Numbered from the stretch's first letter, positions 23,125-35,629 are shown. The stretch: 64,000 nt of DNA from Siphonodentalium dalli (GCA_032622095.1 CP136069.1:81244958-81308957), one strand, 5' to 3'. Notes: generated by a model not told the origin, from the letters alone. A program made the numbers and translations.

Positions 23125-23309
23125 AAACTACTATAACCCACCACATTCCTTTGCTATTCATGGCAACTTGTTGTATTGGTCCGGTAAATTGGAGCCGACG
23201 GTGTATGTGTTGAACATATCTGATCACTCATCAGACTCGGTGGTCTTCCTACAAGATTTCTCGGATCCTCCACTGCTGGCGATACTCGGCAACAAGAAAT
23301 CAACCTCCG
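23125..23309 (+). CDS. LRP5/6-like exon: propeller 4, last blades
   Basis: The acceptor is ttttttcag and the donor is CTCCG|gttagc. The exon is 185 bases, phase 2 to phase 1. It reads PPHSFAIHGNLLYWSGK, the last YWTD position, then a tail leading to the EGF. A TTAA element of the 6.6-kb type ends 37 bases upstream. Confidence 0.88.
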
Positions 23310-24099
23310 GTTAGCCCTAAATATTAGCCATTGTTGTTGTTGATTCTAGAGACACTATATCGTTGTCTGAGGTGCTGGTGCTGTTACAGTGCCCATTGTG
23401 CAGTTTCCCTCTATACTCATGAATTGTTTTTATTTAAGGGGTTTCCACACCTGATCTATTTCAGGAGGTGGAAAGTTTAGGTGGATCTACATAGAAAACT
23501 ACTTAATTGTTAAGCTGCCATAAAAAGTACATGATCTGAACTAGTAATATGCTTGAATGACAATTAATGGAAAGCTTCAAGACTGTTAAAAGAATGTTCT
23601 GTAAAATTGTAAGCATCCAGTTTGCAAGAACTGTTACATTCGAGAACCAGCCCAATTAATACAAATGTTGGTATCCATATGCAGGTCATTCACTCAAGCA
23701 AGGAGCAATCAGCTGAAAATAGGCTGGTCAGCTGGTGTTTTTGGCTATATATGGACATGACCTAGAGCTCATCTCGGCCCAAAGGTTTATATTATATATA
23801 TAGTTCTTGTAAAATGGATGCTTACAATTTTCCAGTACAAATTAACATTATTTTGACAGTCTTTAAGCAGAATTGCTCTCGATTAATTTGTCATTCGAGT
23901 CTTTTACTAGTTCAGATAATGTACTTTTATGGCAGTTATTCATTTCCAATAATTTTTATACTGACTGAGAATGCTCTTCCCAAAATTTCCCTTCTGAAAA
24001 TATGATTAAAGTAATCTTTTTGACACTTTTGTTGTTATAAAATATGGTGTGGTCTTCAGATAACATAGACTCCTTTTTGTGGTGTACTTAGCTTAACAA
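23310..24099. other. LRP intron, nothing recognised
   Basis: AT-rich. The open frame at 23814-24005 has no recognisable features. Confidence 0.55.
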
Positions 24100-24496
24100 T
24101 TAACCCTTTACCCAACAAACCGGCCAAAACCGGCCAAATAAAGCTTCAACAGCCTAAAATATCTTGGGTCTGTCTCAATTGAACCATACACATATGGATA
24201 TCATTGGAACCGGCTCCTTGACCACATTGTGATAGTTACAGTTATGCCCTGTGCCAATGCATTCTCTTATATATGCGAGTCGACCATAGGTCGCCTCGCA
24301 TATATAAGAGAATGCATTGGCCTAAAAAAATCTTTTTTTAACACTTTACCATTTTTTCTTACATTCTTTAACAATTTTATAATTTTTAATGTGTTAAGCC
24401 AATGCATTCTCTTATATATGCGAGGCGACCTATGGTCGACTCGCATATATAAGGGAATGCATTGGCACAGGGCCCTTCTGTTGGGTAAAGGGTTAA
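24100..24496. mobile_element. TTAA MITE (CCCTTTACCCAACA type) with two internal hairpins
   Basis: TTAACCCTTTACCCAACA at left and TGTTGGGTAAAGGGTTAA at right. Inside are two copies of the hairpin ATTCTCTTATATATGCGAG...gcatatataagagaat (about 24260-24320 and 24400-24460). Confidence 0.75.
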
Positions 24497-24721
24497 ATAG
24501 TTTTCTGTGTAGGTCTGTCTAGACTTTCCGCCTTCTGACATAACTCAGGTGTGGAAACCTCTTTAAGAAATTAATGTAGTGGGCGTATGTGTTATTGCCC
24601 CAATAACCACAGCACCGTATCCCTCAGTAAAATGCACATGCACTATGCATTCATTACTTATATTTATATAGCTTTTTGATTATTTATTCCCATAGAAAGG
24701 CTGGTTGTATTATTTATTTTC

Positions 24722-24763
24722 ATCTGGGGACCTCATTCTGCAAATGACACACTATTTGCAGAT
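24722..24763. mobile_element. Foldback MITE, right-end fragment
   Basis: CTGGGGACCTCATTCTGCAA, ATGACACACTATTTGCAG only. Confidence 0.6.
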
Positions 24764-24989
24764 ATGGAATTCAATGAAATTTAGTATGTTATTCAAATTT
24801 GAGAAAGGCGTGGTCAAGTTAAAAAAAAATTGGGTCCAATGGTTTTTTTTGTTGCCAGAATTTGATTTTCTTTGTTTTCCAAAATAAAAAAACAAAATCC
24901 TAAAAAAAAAAAAACTTTTTTCAGGGGACATTGGGTCAGCAACTTTTTACTTTCTTAAATGAATATCAGTGACACTTTAAATTATCCAG

Positions 24990-25124
24990 GTCTGACTGGT
25001 TGCAGTTCTAGCAATGGCGGATGCAGCCACATTTGTCTTACACTTCCTAAAAGCCAAAGGTCATGCAGTTGTCCTAAAGGTTTGAAATTGTCACGAGATG
25101 GAACAAGCTGCGTAACGCAGACAG
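24990..25124 (+). CDS. LRP5/6-like exon: EGF-like domain 4
   Basis: The acceptor is ttatccag and the donor is GACAG|gttagg. The exon is 135 bases, phase 1 to phase 1. It encodes GCSSSNGGCSHICLTLP and then SCSCPKGLKLSRDGTSC, a textbook LRP EGF with six cysteines, the NGGCSHICL core and the CPxGxxLxxDGxSC end. Confidence 0.95.
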
Positions 25125-25156
25125 GTTAGGTCAACATTTCTTACTATCTTATTTAT

Positions 25157-25685
25157 CAGGTCAGGCACATCCTGAATTCAGCTATTATAGTTATATTTAA
25201 CTGAAATAGCTGAAAAACATATTGCTGTTTTGTGAATTTGATAAAAGATGGATAATCATAAATCATATTTCACAAAAAAATTTGGAAATCACTGCCCCAC
25301 TAATTTGGTACCATGTCAGTTTTTGTGATGAAATAAAATCTCGATCCATGCAAATGATTAATCATGATGGCACATGATCGTCAAGTCAATTAATATTCAG
25401 TTGATCTAATATTGAAATGAAGGAGCGATTAATTGAGTCGCATGTCAATGTTATTTAGAAAGGCATACTTGTGGCATTATTAAAGGAAATAAGCTGGCGC
25501 AAGAGGTTATAAAACACATGTTATCTGGAGATCAACTGTTCATTTTCTGCAACATTAACTATAAGTCTGCAATTCGACTTCACTGGGATGCACAAGCCCA
25601 AAATTTCCTCCAAAACAGGAAAAAATATGGATTGAGCACTGTCAAATTCAACTATAATATTTGAATTCAGGATGTGCCTGACCTG
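25157..25685. mobile_element. 529-bp MITE, 24-bp TIRs, 5-bp duplication TTTAT
   Basis: It starts CAGGTCAGGCACATCCTGAA and ends with the exact reverse complement (24 bases identical). TTTAT flanks both sides (25152-25156, 25686-25690). It lies 32 bases after the EGF4 exon. No coding frame. Confidence 0.75.
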
Positions 25686-25967
25686 TTTATGGAAATTAAA
25701 AGGATGTCGGCCAATGGCAGCGAGTCCATGTGAAAAGTAATAAATGTCCGTAAAACAGCCATCACTCATGAGTACATGTAAAAATAGATCAACTCTGTTC
25801 TTACTAGTAATAATTTTCCAATAACGAGATTTCGCATGTCAAAACCAATATCATGTAACCATTATTATGTAAACATTACTGTTAGACCTACATTACCAAC
25901 CAAAATCCACTTTTGTCAGATAAAATACCAAAGTATTTTCACACATTTCATTCATCTGAATTGTACT

Positions 25968-26240
25968 TAAAAGATACTTAATCAGAATTAATGCTCCTAA
26001 ATTACTCTTTCTTTGGCTGGGGGTTAAAAAATATCTGATTAGAGTCGAAGAACCCACTCATCAAAATGCAGAGTTATCAGATGTCAATTTTTTAAATCTG
26101 TTATTTTTCACCACCTGGAATATTTAAAAGCCTAGCAAATAATCGATGAGCAAATCGACGGACATACTCTCGATACCAAATTGCATTGAACAAAATGTTG
26201 ATATATATGCAACACGTTTTGAAAATTTTATACTAGAGTT
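25968..26240. mobile_element. Fragment of the AGGTACTCAATCC MITE family
   Basis: TTAAAAGATACTTAATCAGA, then AAATTACTCTTTCTTTGGCT and CGAAGAACCCACTCATCAAA match the family interior; the right end is lost. Confidence 0.5.
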
Positions 26241-26249
26241 GACAGTGGT

Positions 26250-26750
26250 TATTATTATGGCCCCGACTTGAAAAGTCGGCGGGTATATAGTCGACGTCTC
26301 CGTCCATCCGTACGTCCGTCTGTACGTCCGTACAAACATTTTGCATTATTGTTCAGCAACCGCCTGGCAGATTTAGCTGATATTTGGTATGGTGATAGAG
26401 CAGCATGGGGGAACAGCTATATGCATAGCGCGGGTTTCGTCCACACATTTTCACCAGAGTTATGGCCCTTTTTTTACTTAGAAATTCAAATTTTTCTCTT
26501 GTTTTTGGGGTTTCCAGATGATAGCATGAGCTTTGGTGCTACGATTGCAAATCCCGTATTTTTGTTTTTTGTGGATCAGTTATATGAAAATACATGTCAA
26601 GTGCGAATTTGGGTATGATCTGATGATTTTTGCCAGAGTTATGGCCCTTTTTTCAACTTAGAAAATTTGAATTTTCGCTTGTTTTTGGGTTTCCATATCG
26701 CTTGTTTTTGGGTTTCCGGAATTTCTAGTACGAACTTCTTTTGGAATGGT
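26250..26750. repeat. Dispersed repeat, same family
   Basis: ggccccgacttgaaaagtcg, then cgtccatccgtacgtccgtc and repeated ccagagttatggccctttt. Confidence 0.62.
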
Positions 26751-27455
26751 CATAGAGACCTCCTCAGATATCCGCAGTTTCGTCCATGCTTAATCCGAAT
26801 TGCTACCGTCGGGGACAAATGCCACGCGACAGCGTACCTCTTGTATTTTGGTAATTGACAGATTCATGATAACTAATGTGTCTTTTGAAGAAATGTTGTT
26901 GGAATCTGATACGGGGACAATCAAAACGAATTGTGTTCCTTTGAAAACAGATGGATATTAACAGACTTGTAAATTAATTCAAATAGTTAATTTTATCATA
27001 TAATATTCTCAAGTGGTATTTGATTTATGGAATGTCTCAGTCTGGCATGGAATTTACCTGTTGCATTTACATGTACATCATTCTTTCAAATGCTTGGGCA
27101 GTCTATTATAGAGCAATTGACCTGTGTAACATGTGTGTTATCATCCCGAATTTCTCTTTGTGCAAAAGTATTGTGTTCTGTTATTATGTTCCAAATTAAA
27201 GATTCCTAAAATTTGAATAAAGACAATAGTATTTCGAATTGACTCGATACCTATACTGCATGGAAATGAGGGATAACTCTATGCAGGATGCATGGGAATA
27301 TGGGTGGTGTCATCAAAATTGGATATCCATTCTGGAGATGCTAGAAATAACAAAACAATTATGAAGTGATAACAATTTTATATTTGTGAAATGAACAATT
27401 TTGAGTATATATGTATATCAAGAATTTATGTTAGCTGTCACTATCATGTCCATGT

Positions 27456-27592
27456 TTAATGCAATTTGATTTCTGTACTCTCAGGCTCCGTGTAGGTCGC
27501 CCCGTAAGCTAATAAATTGTTTAGGATATATGTCAATTCCACTGGCGATGCATGTAGTCTCAGTCTTCTTTTCTGGGAGTCGTTTTCAAATT
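27456..27592 (-). CDS. Terminal exon of the same nested minus-strand gene
   Basis: The acceptor is tctcatttcag. The exon begins with two bases completing a phase-1 codon, exactly matching the phase-1 end of the exon at 28800-29019. It then reads 44 further codons (hydrophilic QKRRLRLHASPVE, then TYILNNLLAYGATYTEPEST) and ends in TAA at 27456-27458. The phase match and good splice sites are the main support; protein identity is unknown. It would be a cytosolic or lumenal C-terminal tail after the hydrophobic stretch. Confidence 0.5.
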
Positions 27593-28799
27593 CTGAAATG
27601 AGAAATAGTAAACAAATTTTAAATTATGTTTACATCAGAAATAACTGAAATGATATTATTTGTTTCAGAAAATGATTTATGTGAATGATACAGTTGTTTG
27701 TAAATATATCAAAATTGTATTGGACTGAATATTAATATTTTTAGCTAGCATTGAACTATTAAAATGCCCAAAAAATGATATTGGTGATGTTTTTTGTGGA
27801 TTTAACATCTGATAATTAAACCAACCTTTGAGTGATACTCAGTTTATGATATCAAAATGCAGGCATATCCAAAATTGAGATTAGATAGCTGATTAGATAT
27901 TCTAAATGTGTGCATTAACTGGAAGGAAATGGTTCAAATAATAAGAAAATAAGATATCCAATTTATAATATAATGCTAGTTTTACAATGCTAATAACTTA
28001 CTTTTTGCATTAATGCCCTTTGCTGTCATTTTCTTGTTAAATAGGAAATCATTGGACCATGCATCGATATGGTCTCATATAGGTTCCTATATCAATATTG
28101 CTCCTATAGGATATACATCCAACATGGCGGCGCGTCCCGTATCCAATCACGTGATTAAGAACGCTCTATATTACTAGTTTTGGAACCCATTGGCTCCCCT
28201 GCATTTAAATTACCATAGGTTCAAACAAGACGTGTATAATGTACTTGTTCAATATGCCAACATTATCTTCCTCTGAAATTGATGTTACCATGCATATACT
28301 AATAATTAATTAATTATGAATAATAAATAGATTATGTACACTGAAAATTCATAAAACACCAGAAGTCCACACAACCTTTTTAGTATTTACCCAAATATCA
28401 ATTCATGCAGTTAATTGTCAACAGATGGAGATTGTCAGTTTAAAAATCAATGCACAAATTGAGCAGTTATTTTAAAGAAAAATTATGATACCATGCATCT
28501 ATTTAATGCTGAATTTTTAAAATAACAGTTAAATAGATGGTATAATTATTTTCTTTGCTGACCCCAACATTATTTTTGTAACTCCATGCAAATTGTAATG
28601 CTGACAATTAATTGACCTGTATCTGTCAGGCAACCTCAGCAAAATTTCATATTTTTTGGAGACCTGTCAATTTAAAATGTTATTAACTATAAATTAAATT
28701 GCCAGTGATTTATAATACTTAAATTACGAATAAAGTATAAATATAAACATCATCCTATATGTTATAATTTGATAAAATAAATGCAAAGTATTTTCTCAC

Positions 28800-29019
28800 C
28801 TGAATTTAAACTATAAGTAAATAATCCTGCATGTGACATAAAGAAAACCAATATAAACCATGACTTCCCATTGTGAGCCATCCAAAGTTTGTGAAATTTG
28901 AGAAAATTCCATCTGGTCTCAATTTGCATTGAGGGAAAGTCAGGGTGATTACATAACAGGTACTCATAGACACAGAGTGAAGCAGTTGTCCCAATTAAAT
29001 AGTAGGATTGATTACAATG
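28800..29019 (-). CDS. Internal exon of an unrecognised, possibly membrane, protein nested in the LRP intron
   Basis: On the minus strand an acceptor (aatcactttag) is followed by 73 open codons and a strong donor, TTCAG|gtgaga, ending in phase 1. The frame upstream is closed by the TAG of the acceptor. The peptide is rich in aromatic and hydrophobic residues (SYYLIGTTASLCVYEYLLC; SWFILVFFMSHAGLFTY), suggesting one or two membrane segments. It joins in phase to the exon at 27456-27592. No repeat signature overlaps it. Family not recognised; an in-frame ATG inside this exon (MQIETRWNF) could also be the start of a short protein of about 88 residues. Confidence 0.5.
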
Positions 29020-29810
29020 CTAAAGTGATTTATTACTGGCAATGAGATGAATCAGACTTATACAGGGATGTGGCTAGAGGGTCTCCATTGGTACCTTGGA
29101 TGATATAGACTAGCTGTTCTGAATTATCAGTGGGCCAACACATCTTGAGAAAAATATAGAGATCTTGAGAAAATTGCAAAATCTCCTATAAAATTATTTA
29201 TTGCTTTAGGTTGTCTCAAAATGTTCTTATCCATGGCAATTTTCCTATAGGAAATACGGCCCTATAATTTTCCTAATGTGAATCGTCATTTCCAATATGA
29301 ATTTCCTATAGGTTCCTATATGACATTTCCATATGGGGTCCTACAAGTTGAAAAATTATTAATTGTATTAATTATTTAATTATTTTAATTTATTAAAATT
29401 CGGATTAAACCACAATATTTACACCATGTGAAACTTGACAAATTCTGAATATTTTCAAATGTATATTGCCAAACAAATTGTTAAAACTACAAATTTGCCA
29501 TATAATTATTAATTTTTCTATATATTTCTCCATGTTGGACTTGGTTAATTTGCAGCTTCAGATTCAGAACAGTTTTGTATTGAAATATTCTAAGTCGAGC
29601 ATCGAGGGCTAAGAGGCCAACAATATATTGAAGCCTTAATTTGAATGCTGATTTTAGAGTCATGTCTGGCTGAAGTCTAAATTTTATTAGTTAACAGAAA
29701 ATGTTAGCTTTCGCCACAAGCCCTCATTATCCAGAGTGCTTATGTGGGAGACCTAAGGATTTGATTCCTTATCGAGTGCTTATACCTGCACTGCATCTTA
29801 ATCACTCGAG

Positions 29811-29960
29811 TCCTAAGCGATGCATTCGAGTCCTAAGCGAGTGCTTACTTTGATCGATATAAGCACTTGAGTTCTAAGCGAGTGCTTACTGTGATCGATA
29901 TAAGCACTCGAGTCCTAAGCGAATGCTTATTGTGATTGACATAAGCACTCGAATCCTTGG
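29811..29960. repeat. 41-bp tandem repeat (AAGCACTCGAGTCCTAAGCG)
   Basis: Three to four copies of GATCGATATAAGCACTCGAG, TCCTAAGCGAGTGCTTA. Each unit is itself partly palindromic (AAGCACTCG...CGAGTGCTT). Confidence 0.75.
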
Positions 29961-30504
29961 CGAATCCTTGTTGAAGGCTTATTAAGCCTTCATGCTCGGT
30001 AAGGGTCGTGTCAGATGAAAGATTCTGCATCTAAGTGAACATTCAGATGACCACGATTCAATAGTAAGTGGAGGAATCGGAACCGATTAAATCGTGGATA
30101 GTCTGTTCACACGATTGCGATGTCGTTGCATACTAGTATGAGGATATTAAAGTCCATTGTTAACCACGTGATTGACTACTCTACGATATTTCCATATTTT
30201 TCACGTAAATATGACTGATTGCGTTGCAAGTGAAGGTAACCAAGGATACACCACGATTTCACAGATGAAATCAAACTGCTTGATATTCATTTGACTCAAT
30301 CTTGTTGTGAGCATGCGCAGTCCCAACTACCGGTTAATACACATGACGGAAAACTTCCTACTTCAGACGACCGTGATTCAGTCGTATTAACGTTCACTAA
30401 TTAAAGCTATTCATAGGATCATCACTGCTGGGTAAGTGGTCCCGCTAATTAGCTATGATGCTGGTGACTCAAATTATGCTGTTATGAAAAAGTCCTGTTA
30501 TTTT

Positions 30505-30690
30505 ATACCCCCACTTTCGTCCCTCCGCCCAGGCATATATCTCAAACAGTTGTCGGATCTGAATGAAATTTGGTATGGATGTTCACTACTATGAGGGCAT
30601 TCAACTGAGTATTCAATCGTTTTTTCCATTTCCGAGTTATTCATCTTGTTTATCTGTAATTGTCGTCCTTTTATTGTCTGTCCGAGCAAA
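30505..30690. repeat. Dispersed repeat, diverged member of the same family
   Basis: tacccccactttcgtccctccgccc and gatctgaatgaaatttggta only. Confidence 0.45.
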
Positions 30691-31228
30691 TAGCAATGTT
30701 CGTCTAAGTTGAGAACAAGAGTGTGTTTGTTTGAAACATATATTTCAAAATATCTTAATCATGGCTGCTCTGGTGTTTGCAAAATGATAAGAATCTTTAT
30801 TATGGTCATGAGTTTGCAGCAGCCAAAACTACCAGTATTAATATATTTTACGACATATATGTATGCTTTTGATTATTTTATGCATATAATAATGGCTTTG
30901 CCTCTATTTGTTCAGGTTTATCAACAGCCGTGGAAATTACTACTTGTGAAAAAATAACAGCACAGTTTCTTAGGGCAAGGTGATGCATTATATTACAGCA
31001 ACATAACAATTAATTCAGCAGGACCAACCAACATCATAGCAAATTAGCAGGACCATTTAACCAGGGGTAGTCATATCATTCTTGTAATTCCTAGTAAAGT
31101 ATTTAGATGTTTTTTGCATAGGCGATATATTACCTTCATTGTGATATGTCGGAGGGTATATTAGGGTTACTAGTGGATCATAGTACAAGTATGTGGTGTG
31201 ATAATTGTGTTATTTTCTGACATTTCAG

Positions 31229-31360
31229 AAGTTTTCCAGTGTTTTGAAGAGGAAAACATGTGCATGAGTAAAGACGAGTGTTTTTCCAGCACAGACAGAT
31301 GTGATGGACACCGAGATTGCTATGATGGCAGTGATGAAGTTGATTGTCAAATATCATTAG
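31229..31360 (+). CDS. LRP5/6-like exon: LDLa repeat 1
   Basis: The acceptor is acatttcag and the donor is TTAG|gtaaaa. The exon is 132 bases, phase 1 to phase 1. The class A repeat has six cysteines and the calcium-site core DRCDGHRDCYDGSDEVDC. A foldback MITE begins about 11 bases after the exon, just past the donor. Confidence 0.95.
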
Positions 31361-31371
31361 GTAAAAAGTAT

Positions 31372-31997
31372 GCCTGCAAATAGTGTGTGTCATTTGCAGA
31401 ATGAGGTCCCCAGAGGGTGAGTTTATTGATGGTATCCCACATAGTAGGCTAGTATCACTAAATTCACCCTCTGGGGACCTCATTCTGCTTAGGCCTCATC
31501 TTCTGAAATGTATTTGTAGACTCTCAATTTATTGTTTTTAGTTACTTTTTATACGACTGTTTAAAAATACGGAACGTATTGTTTCATCCATCCATCCATC
31601 CATCCATCCGTTCGTCCGTCCGTCCATCTGTCCATTTACTTTTTTCGTTTCCGGATGATAACTTTAGTAAGTCTGAACTGAATGGAGTGATATTTTGTAT
31701 GTGAGTTTAATAGCCCAAAATACAGGTCAAGTTCAAATTTGTATTCGGTCTGCCCATTTGTGCCAGAGTTAAGGTCTTTTTCGACTTAGAATTTTCCGAT
31801 TATTTGGTTTCCGGGTTATAACTTAGTTTTAGTTATCTGATTGTTTTCAAATATGGTATATGGATTATTCATTATGGCCCTTTGTTGAAATTACCACTGT
31901 CATATTTTGCCATGACACAACGATGCTCGTTCCCTTCTGGGAAGTTTCTATACCCCTTTATTTGCAGAAGATAAAATGCTTATATAATCGAGGTGAT
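31372..31997. mobile_element. Foldback MITE, left part, cut by the 9.56-kb insertion
   Basis: First hairpin and part of the middle. The sequence is cut twice: at 31549-31930 by a CGTCCGTCC-type repeat inside ttagttacttttt/cccttctgggaag, and at 31998 by the Harbinger-like element. It resumes at 41566. It begins just after the LDLa1 donor. Confidence 0.75.
31549..31930. repeat. Dispersed repeat, same family, inserted in the foldback MITE
   Basis: tatacgactgtttaaaaata, then a (CCAT)n/(CGTC)n stretch and ttccggatgataactttagt. The flanks rejoin to the MITE sequence ttagttactttttcccttct seen in other copies. Confidence 0.68.
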
Positions 31998-32983
31998 TAA
32001 GGGACCTTGTCCAATTCCGACTGAGTTTCCGTCGGTGATCGGAGCTTTTAATCGGAGTTTTCTCCCTCATCATCAGAATTTCTTAGATCGGAGTTTTTTC
32101 TCCGATCAAGAACTCCGATCAATTCCGGTGAAAATTCCGATGAACTCTGAACAAAACTCCGATGAAATCAAGAGTTTTTCTCCGATATGAAAACTACGAT
32201 GTTAAAACTCCGATTTAATCAGATTTCATCGGAGTTTTCTCCGATATCAAAACGGCGATGTGATTTGAGTTTTGTGTAATAATTTCTCCGATTTACTAAA
32301 TCTCGGATTTGGTTAATATCGGACAATTCAAACTCCGTATATAAATGAAACTTTTATAAACAGAAGATTAAATTAAGTCCCAAATAAATCCCCCCCCCAT
32401 ACCAAATTTATAGTATAAGGCATCTAATGCTATTTTCCGTGTCATATTTCAAACCTGCGTTTTGATGTGGCCAATGTCTGAATTCTCGTAAAGCAAGTGC
32501 TATTAAGGGGCAGTTCAAGAGACCATGTTTGAATGGGAATTTCCATGCAAATCTCCCCAGCAAAAGTAAAATATGAAGCAGTTATATGGGCACTAAAGCA
32601 GCAATATGATTAAACGGTCTACACGGCTGGGCTTTTTTGCTATAAATTTATTTTTGAGAATTGTTTTCTGGAATCAAAGTTACAACACGACCAAGTTTGG
32701 AAAAATCAATAAAAAATAAATAAAAAATACATCAACTTTCTAAAGGAACAAAGTCTAAGCCGACCTGCCAAATAAATGTGTATTGTTTTCAATACCGCAC
32801 ACAGTCACACCCAGAAATGTTTGCAACTCTGACTTTAGACGCGGAGATTTGCCCATTCAGTATTGGTCACTTGACCTCTCCCTTAATTTGTTACTTCGTC
32901 GAATTATAATAAAATTAGACGGTATCGTAAACAAGTGCTGAGTGGTGCCGTAAACAATGCAAATGTTTATTTCGTACATAGAG

Positions 32984-33132
32984 GATCTCACATGAGTTTC
33001 TATTTTATACGGAATTTATCAACCGAGTTCACTAAATTCGATTTGAGCCGAGGTTTACCGAGGCTCAAATAGAATTTAGAGGACGAGGTTGATAAATTAC
33101 GTATAAAATAGGACGAGTGTGAGATACCTTTT
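32984..33132. repeat. Imperfect 150-base palindrome
   Basis: Left ggatctcaca, ctattttatacggaatttat, caaccgag; right ctcggttgataaattacgta-like arm and taaaatag, gtgtgagat. The centre lies near 33058. It is within the 9.56-kb insertion. Confidence 0.6.
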
Positions 33133-33891
33133 ATCACATGATCAAATAAACCCGAAGTAACGCGAAATATTCATCGAAAACAACAATCATAAACTACAGG
33201 GATCGCAAGTTATTTGAAGAACGCCGTGACGTCATCGCACGCGCTGATATTAAACGTGTCTATTACCGATAATTATGAAACTGCTTTTATGGCCAAATTA
33301 TGTGATAAAAGTGTTTCTGCGATTAGGTAACTTGTCCTCATTTGGATAAACGGTCACCGTTTGATATGCAAACCATCATCAATAGAAGAATACAGACCCA
33401 ATAAGTTATTCCCCACTACACCGGTTTATAGTATACATTCTGTGTCGCGTGGATCATCTTACATTTGCAATCTGCCATTCTATATCAAACCCACGTTTAA
33501 AATGTACGCAAAACGTGAGTTTACAGTAGTGCTTTATTTTGCCACATCGTCGGTTTCTGAGAATACTGTAAACCCAGTGATTGTGGTATCGTAAACAATA
33601 CAATTCTTCATACGTGCTCCCAATGATACCGACAGCTAGTGAGTCAGAAGTGAGACAAAATAAGTGATTTCTCCTTAAGTTCTTGTGTCCTAACCTGTCC
33701 TTATTTAAGTATATTTGCAGCACTCATCTGAACCAGACTGTGTTTTCCAAATGTGTTATATTCTATTTGTAACACAATATTGGTTGTAATTTCCAACAGG
33801 TACATGTAGGCCTACTTCAACATTCGGTTTTATAGCTAGAGGATTTTCGCTTAGGGGAAAGGGTCCATCTTGGAATTTCCGATTAACTGCA

Positions 33892-33959
33892 CCCCCCCCC
33901 CCCGGCGCCCTTTGAACCAAATGCCCAAGTCCATGAAATTGCATGGAGGGGGGGGGGGG
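33892..33959. repeat. C12 and G12 runs forming a hairpin
   Basis: A run of 12 C (33892-33903) and a run of 12 G (33948-33959) separated by 44 bases, with ATGCAATTTCATGG-like pairing between. Another C run (15) lies at 20792-20806. Confidence 0.7.
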
Positions 33960-34741
33960 TGTAGCCATGGTACAGTTCTTTCAAAATGTTCAGAAGTTGG
34001 AAATTTAATGCCCGAGAGCATAAAATTTGTTGTTGGAATTAATTTTCTTTATTTGATTTTCTAACTAATAATTATTTGGGATTTTTCTGTTTTAAAACAT
34101 CGATATAAATATATGTACAAATCTCTACGGCTAACGTCCGTAGATATTCCATACTCCAGAATACAAAATCTGGGAACTTGGAAGTTTTGACAGGGACCCT
34201 TATGAAGTCGAACAAATAACACGGGGGAATAAATGATCATATATATCTCATAGCCAATAGGCCTACGTATTCTTTAATAATGTACTTCACTGTAGGCCCT
34301 ATACATGTGAAGGTCCCAACAAATTGCACGATTAATTTAAGTGACTTCGTGAGCGAGTTTGCTTTGCGTCGCTTAGGGAGCGGAAGTCTTTGCGGAATTC
34401 ACCCCAACGTTATCGGAATTTGAATGCATGCGGACCTCGTTCCGGAAAATTTGCGGAATATATTCATGGGTGTCGGGCCGGTAAAATCGTAAACATCACC
34501 GCATACTAGAGTATATAGGTCTATTGCTATTGGGTTCGTTTATTTATTATGTTTGCAGTGTTTATTAACTTAATAAAAACGATACAGCAATTAAAACACT
34601 TTTCCTTGACGATTCTTGGTATGGCTCCATCAAGCAGTCATTGCCACAGCCATATAGTCAAAACCTGTTTTAATTCACAAGCACGAATCATGTATATGGC
34701 ATGCAGGGAGTGAGTACCGGACTACCGGTACCCTATATAAA

Positions 34742-35629
34742 CACCCCATGCATCCGGATATGCTCGTAGCGGAAGACATGCTCGTAGCGGAATAACCACA
34801 TGGCCCGCGATTTGCACATCGTCTTTAGTTGTCGTAAGTTATTTCATAAAACACGGTTTATTTTACCTTGATTTTTTTAAACGTTAACAGCGATAATCGG
34901 TCTACAGAAATGAGCGGTTGTGGTTTCCACAATTTGCATATTACTGTTCGATAATCGTGTATTATACGAAAATTATGACCTGAAATACTTACTTGATATA
35001 AGTTTTATCATATTTTAATGAATCTTTGCATTGACACATTATATAACATACAGTCTCTCAAAGTATGATATCTTAGCTTCAAAATGAACTGGACATGTTT
35101 GCGATGTCAATCATATTAGTGCCCGAAAAATTAATTTCCATGGAGGCACTCACTTGATTTTTGGGCATGTCTATAGCAAACGTAAAACCACTGCTATAGA
35201 CATACCATATGTTCTTGCTACGACCTGCATATATGATAATTTTTTACTATGGAAAATGTAGAAACATGACTGAAAATGTTGTCTATTATATTAAGGGAAT
35301 ATCCGCGGAAATAGCAATGTATGCAAAGACTATATTGTCTGGGCTGTTACCACGGAAATTGTAATTTTATGTAAGAAATGCAAATTTTGCCACAATTTTT
35401 GGCCTAACTTCCCGGTAAAATAGGATTAAACTGCGTCCATGTTTATGGATGTTTGATGTACAGTTGGGTAAATTATAGCCACAAATAGTACCACCACCGT
35501 CAACCACTGGTGTGTGTTCGTTTCGGTGCAACATGTGTCTAACCGTGAACGCTGTGCAAATCGCGGGCCATGTGGTTATTCCGCTACGAGCATGTCTTCC
35601 GCTATGAGCATATCAGGATGCATGGGGTG
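34742..35629. mobile_element. 0.89-kb nested element, about 76-bp TIRs, 5-bp duplication ATAAA
   Basis: Left arm 34742-34817 and right arm 35554-35629 are inverted repeats that start CACCCCATGCATCC and run to GCGATTTGCAC, with few mismatches. ATAAA flanks both ends (34737-34741, 35630-35634). Nested in the 9.56-kb insertion; no coding frame recognised. Confidence 0.72.

Larger units (their letters stand above)
29020..31228. other. LRP intron, mostly unrecognised
   Basis: Apart from the 41-bp tandem repeat and a diverged dispersed repeat, no structure was identified. Upstream exons of the nested minus-strand gene should lie here, but none could be supported. Confidence 0.5.

Noticed and set aside
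29811-29960. CRISPR-like array of regularly spaced repeats
   Set aside because: The units are contiguous tandem repeats with no unique spacers, in a eukaryotic intron.
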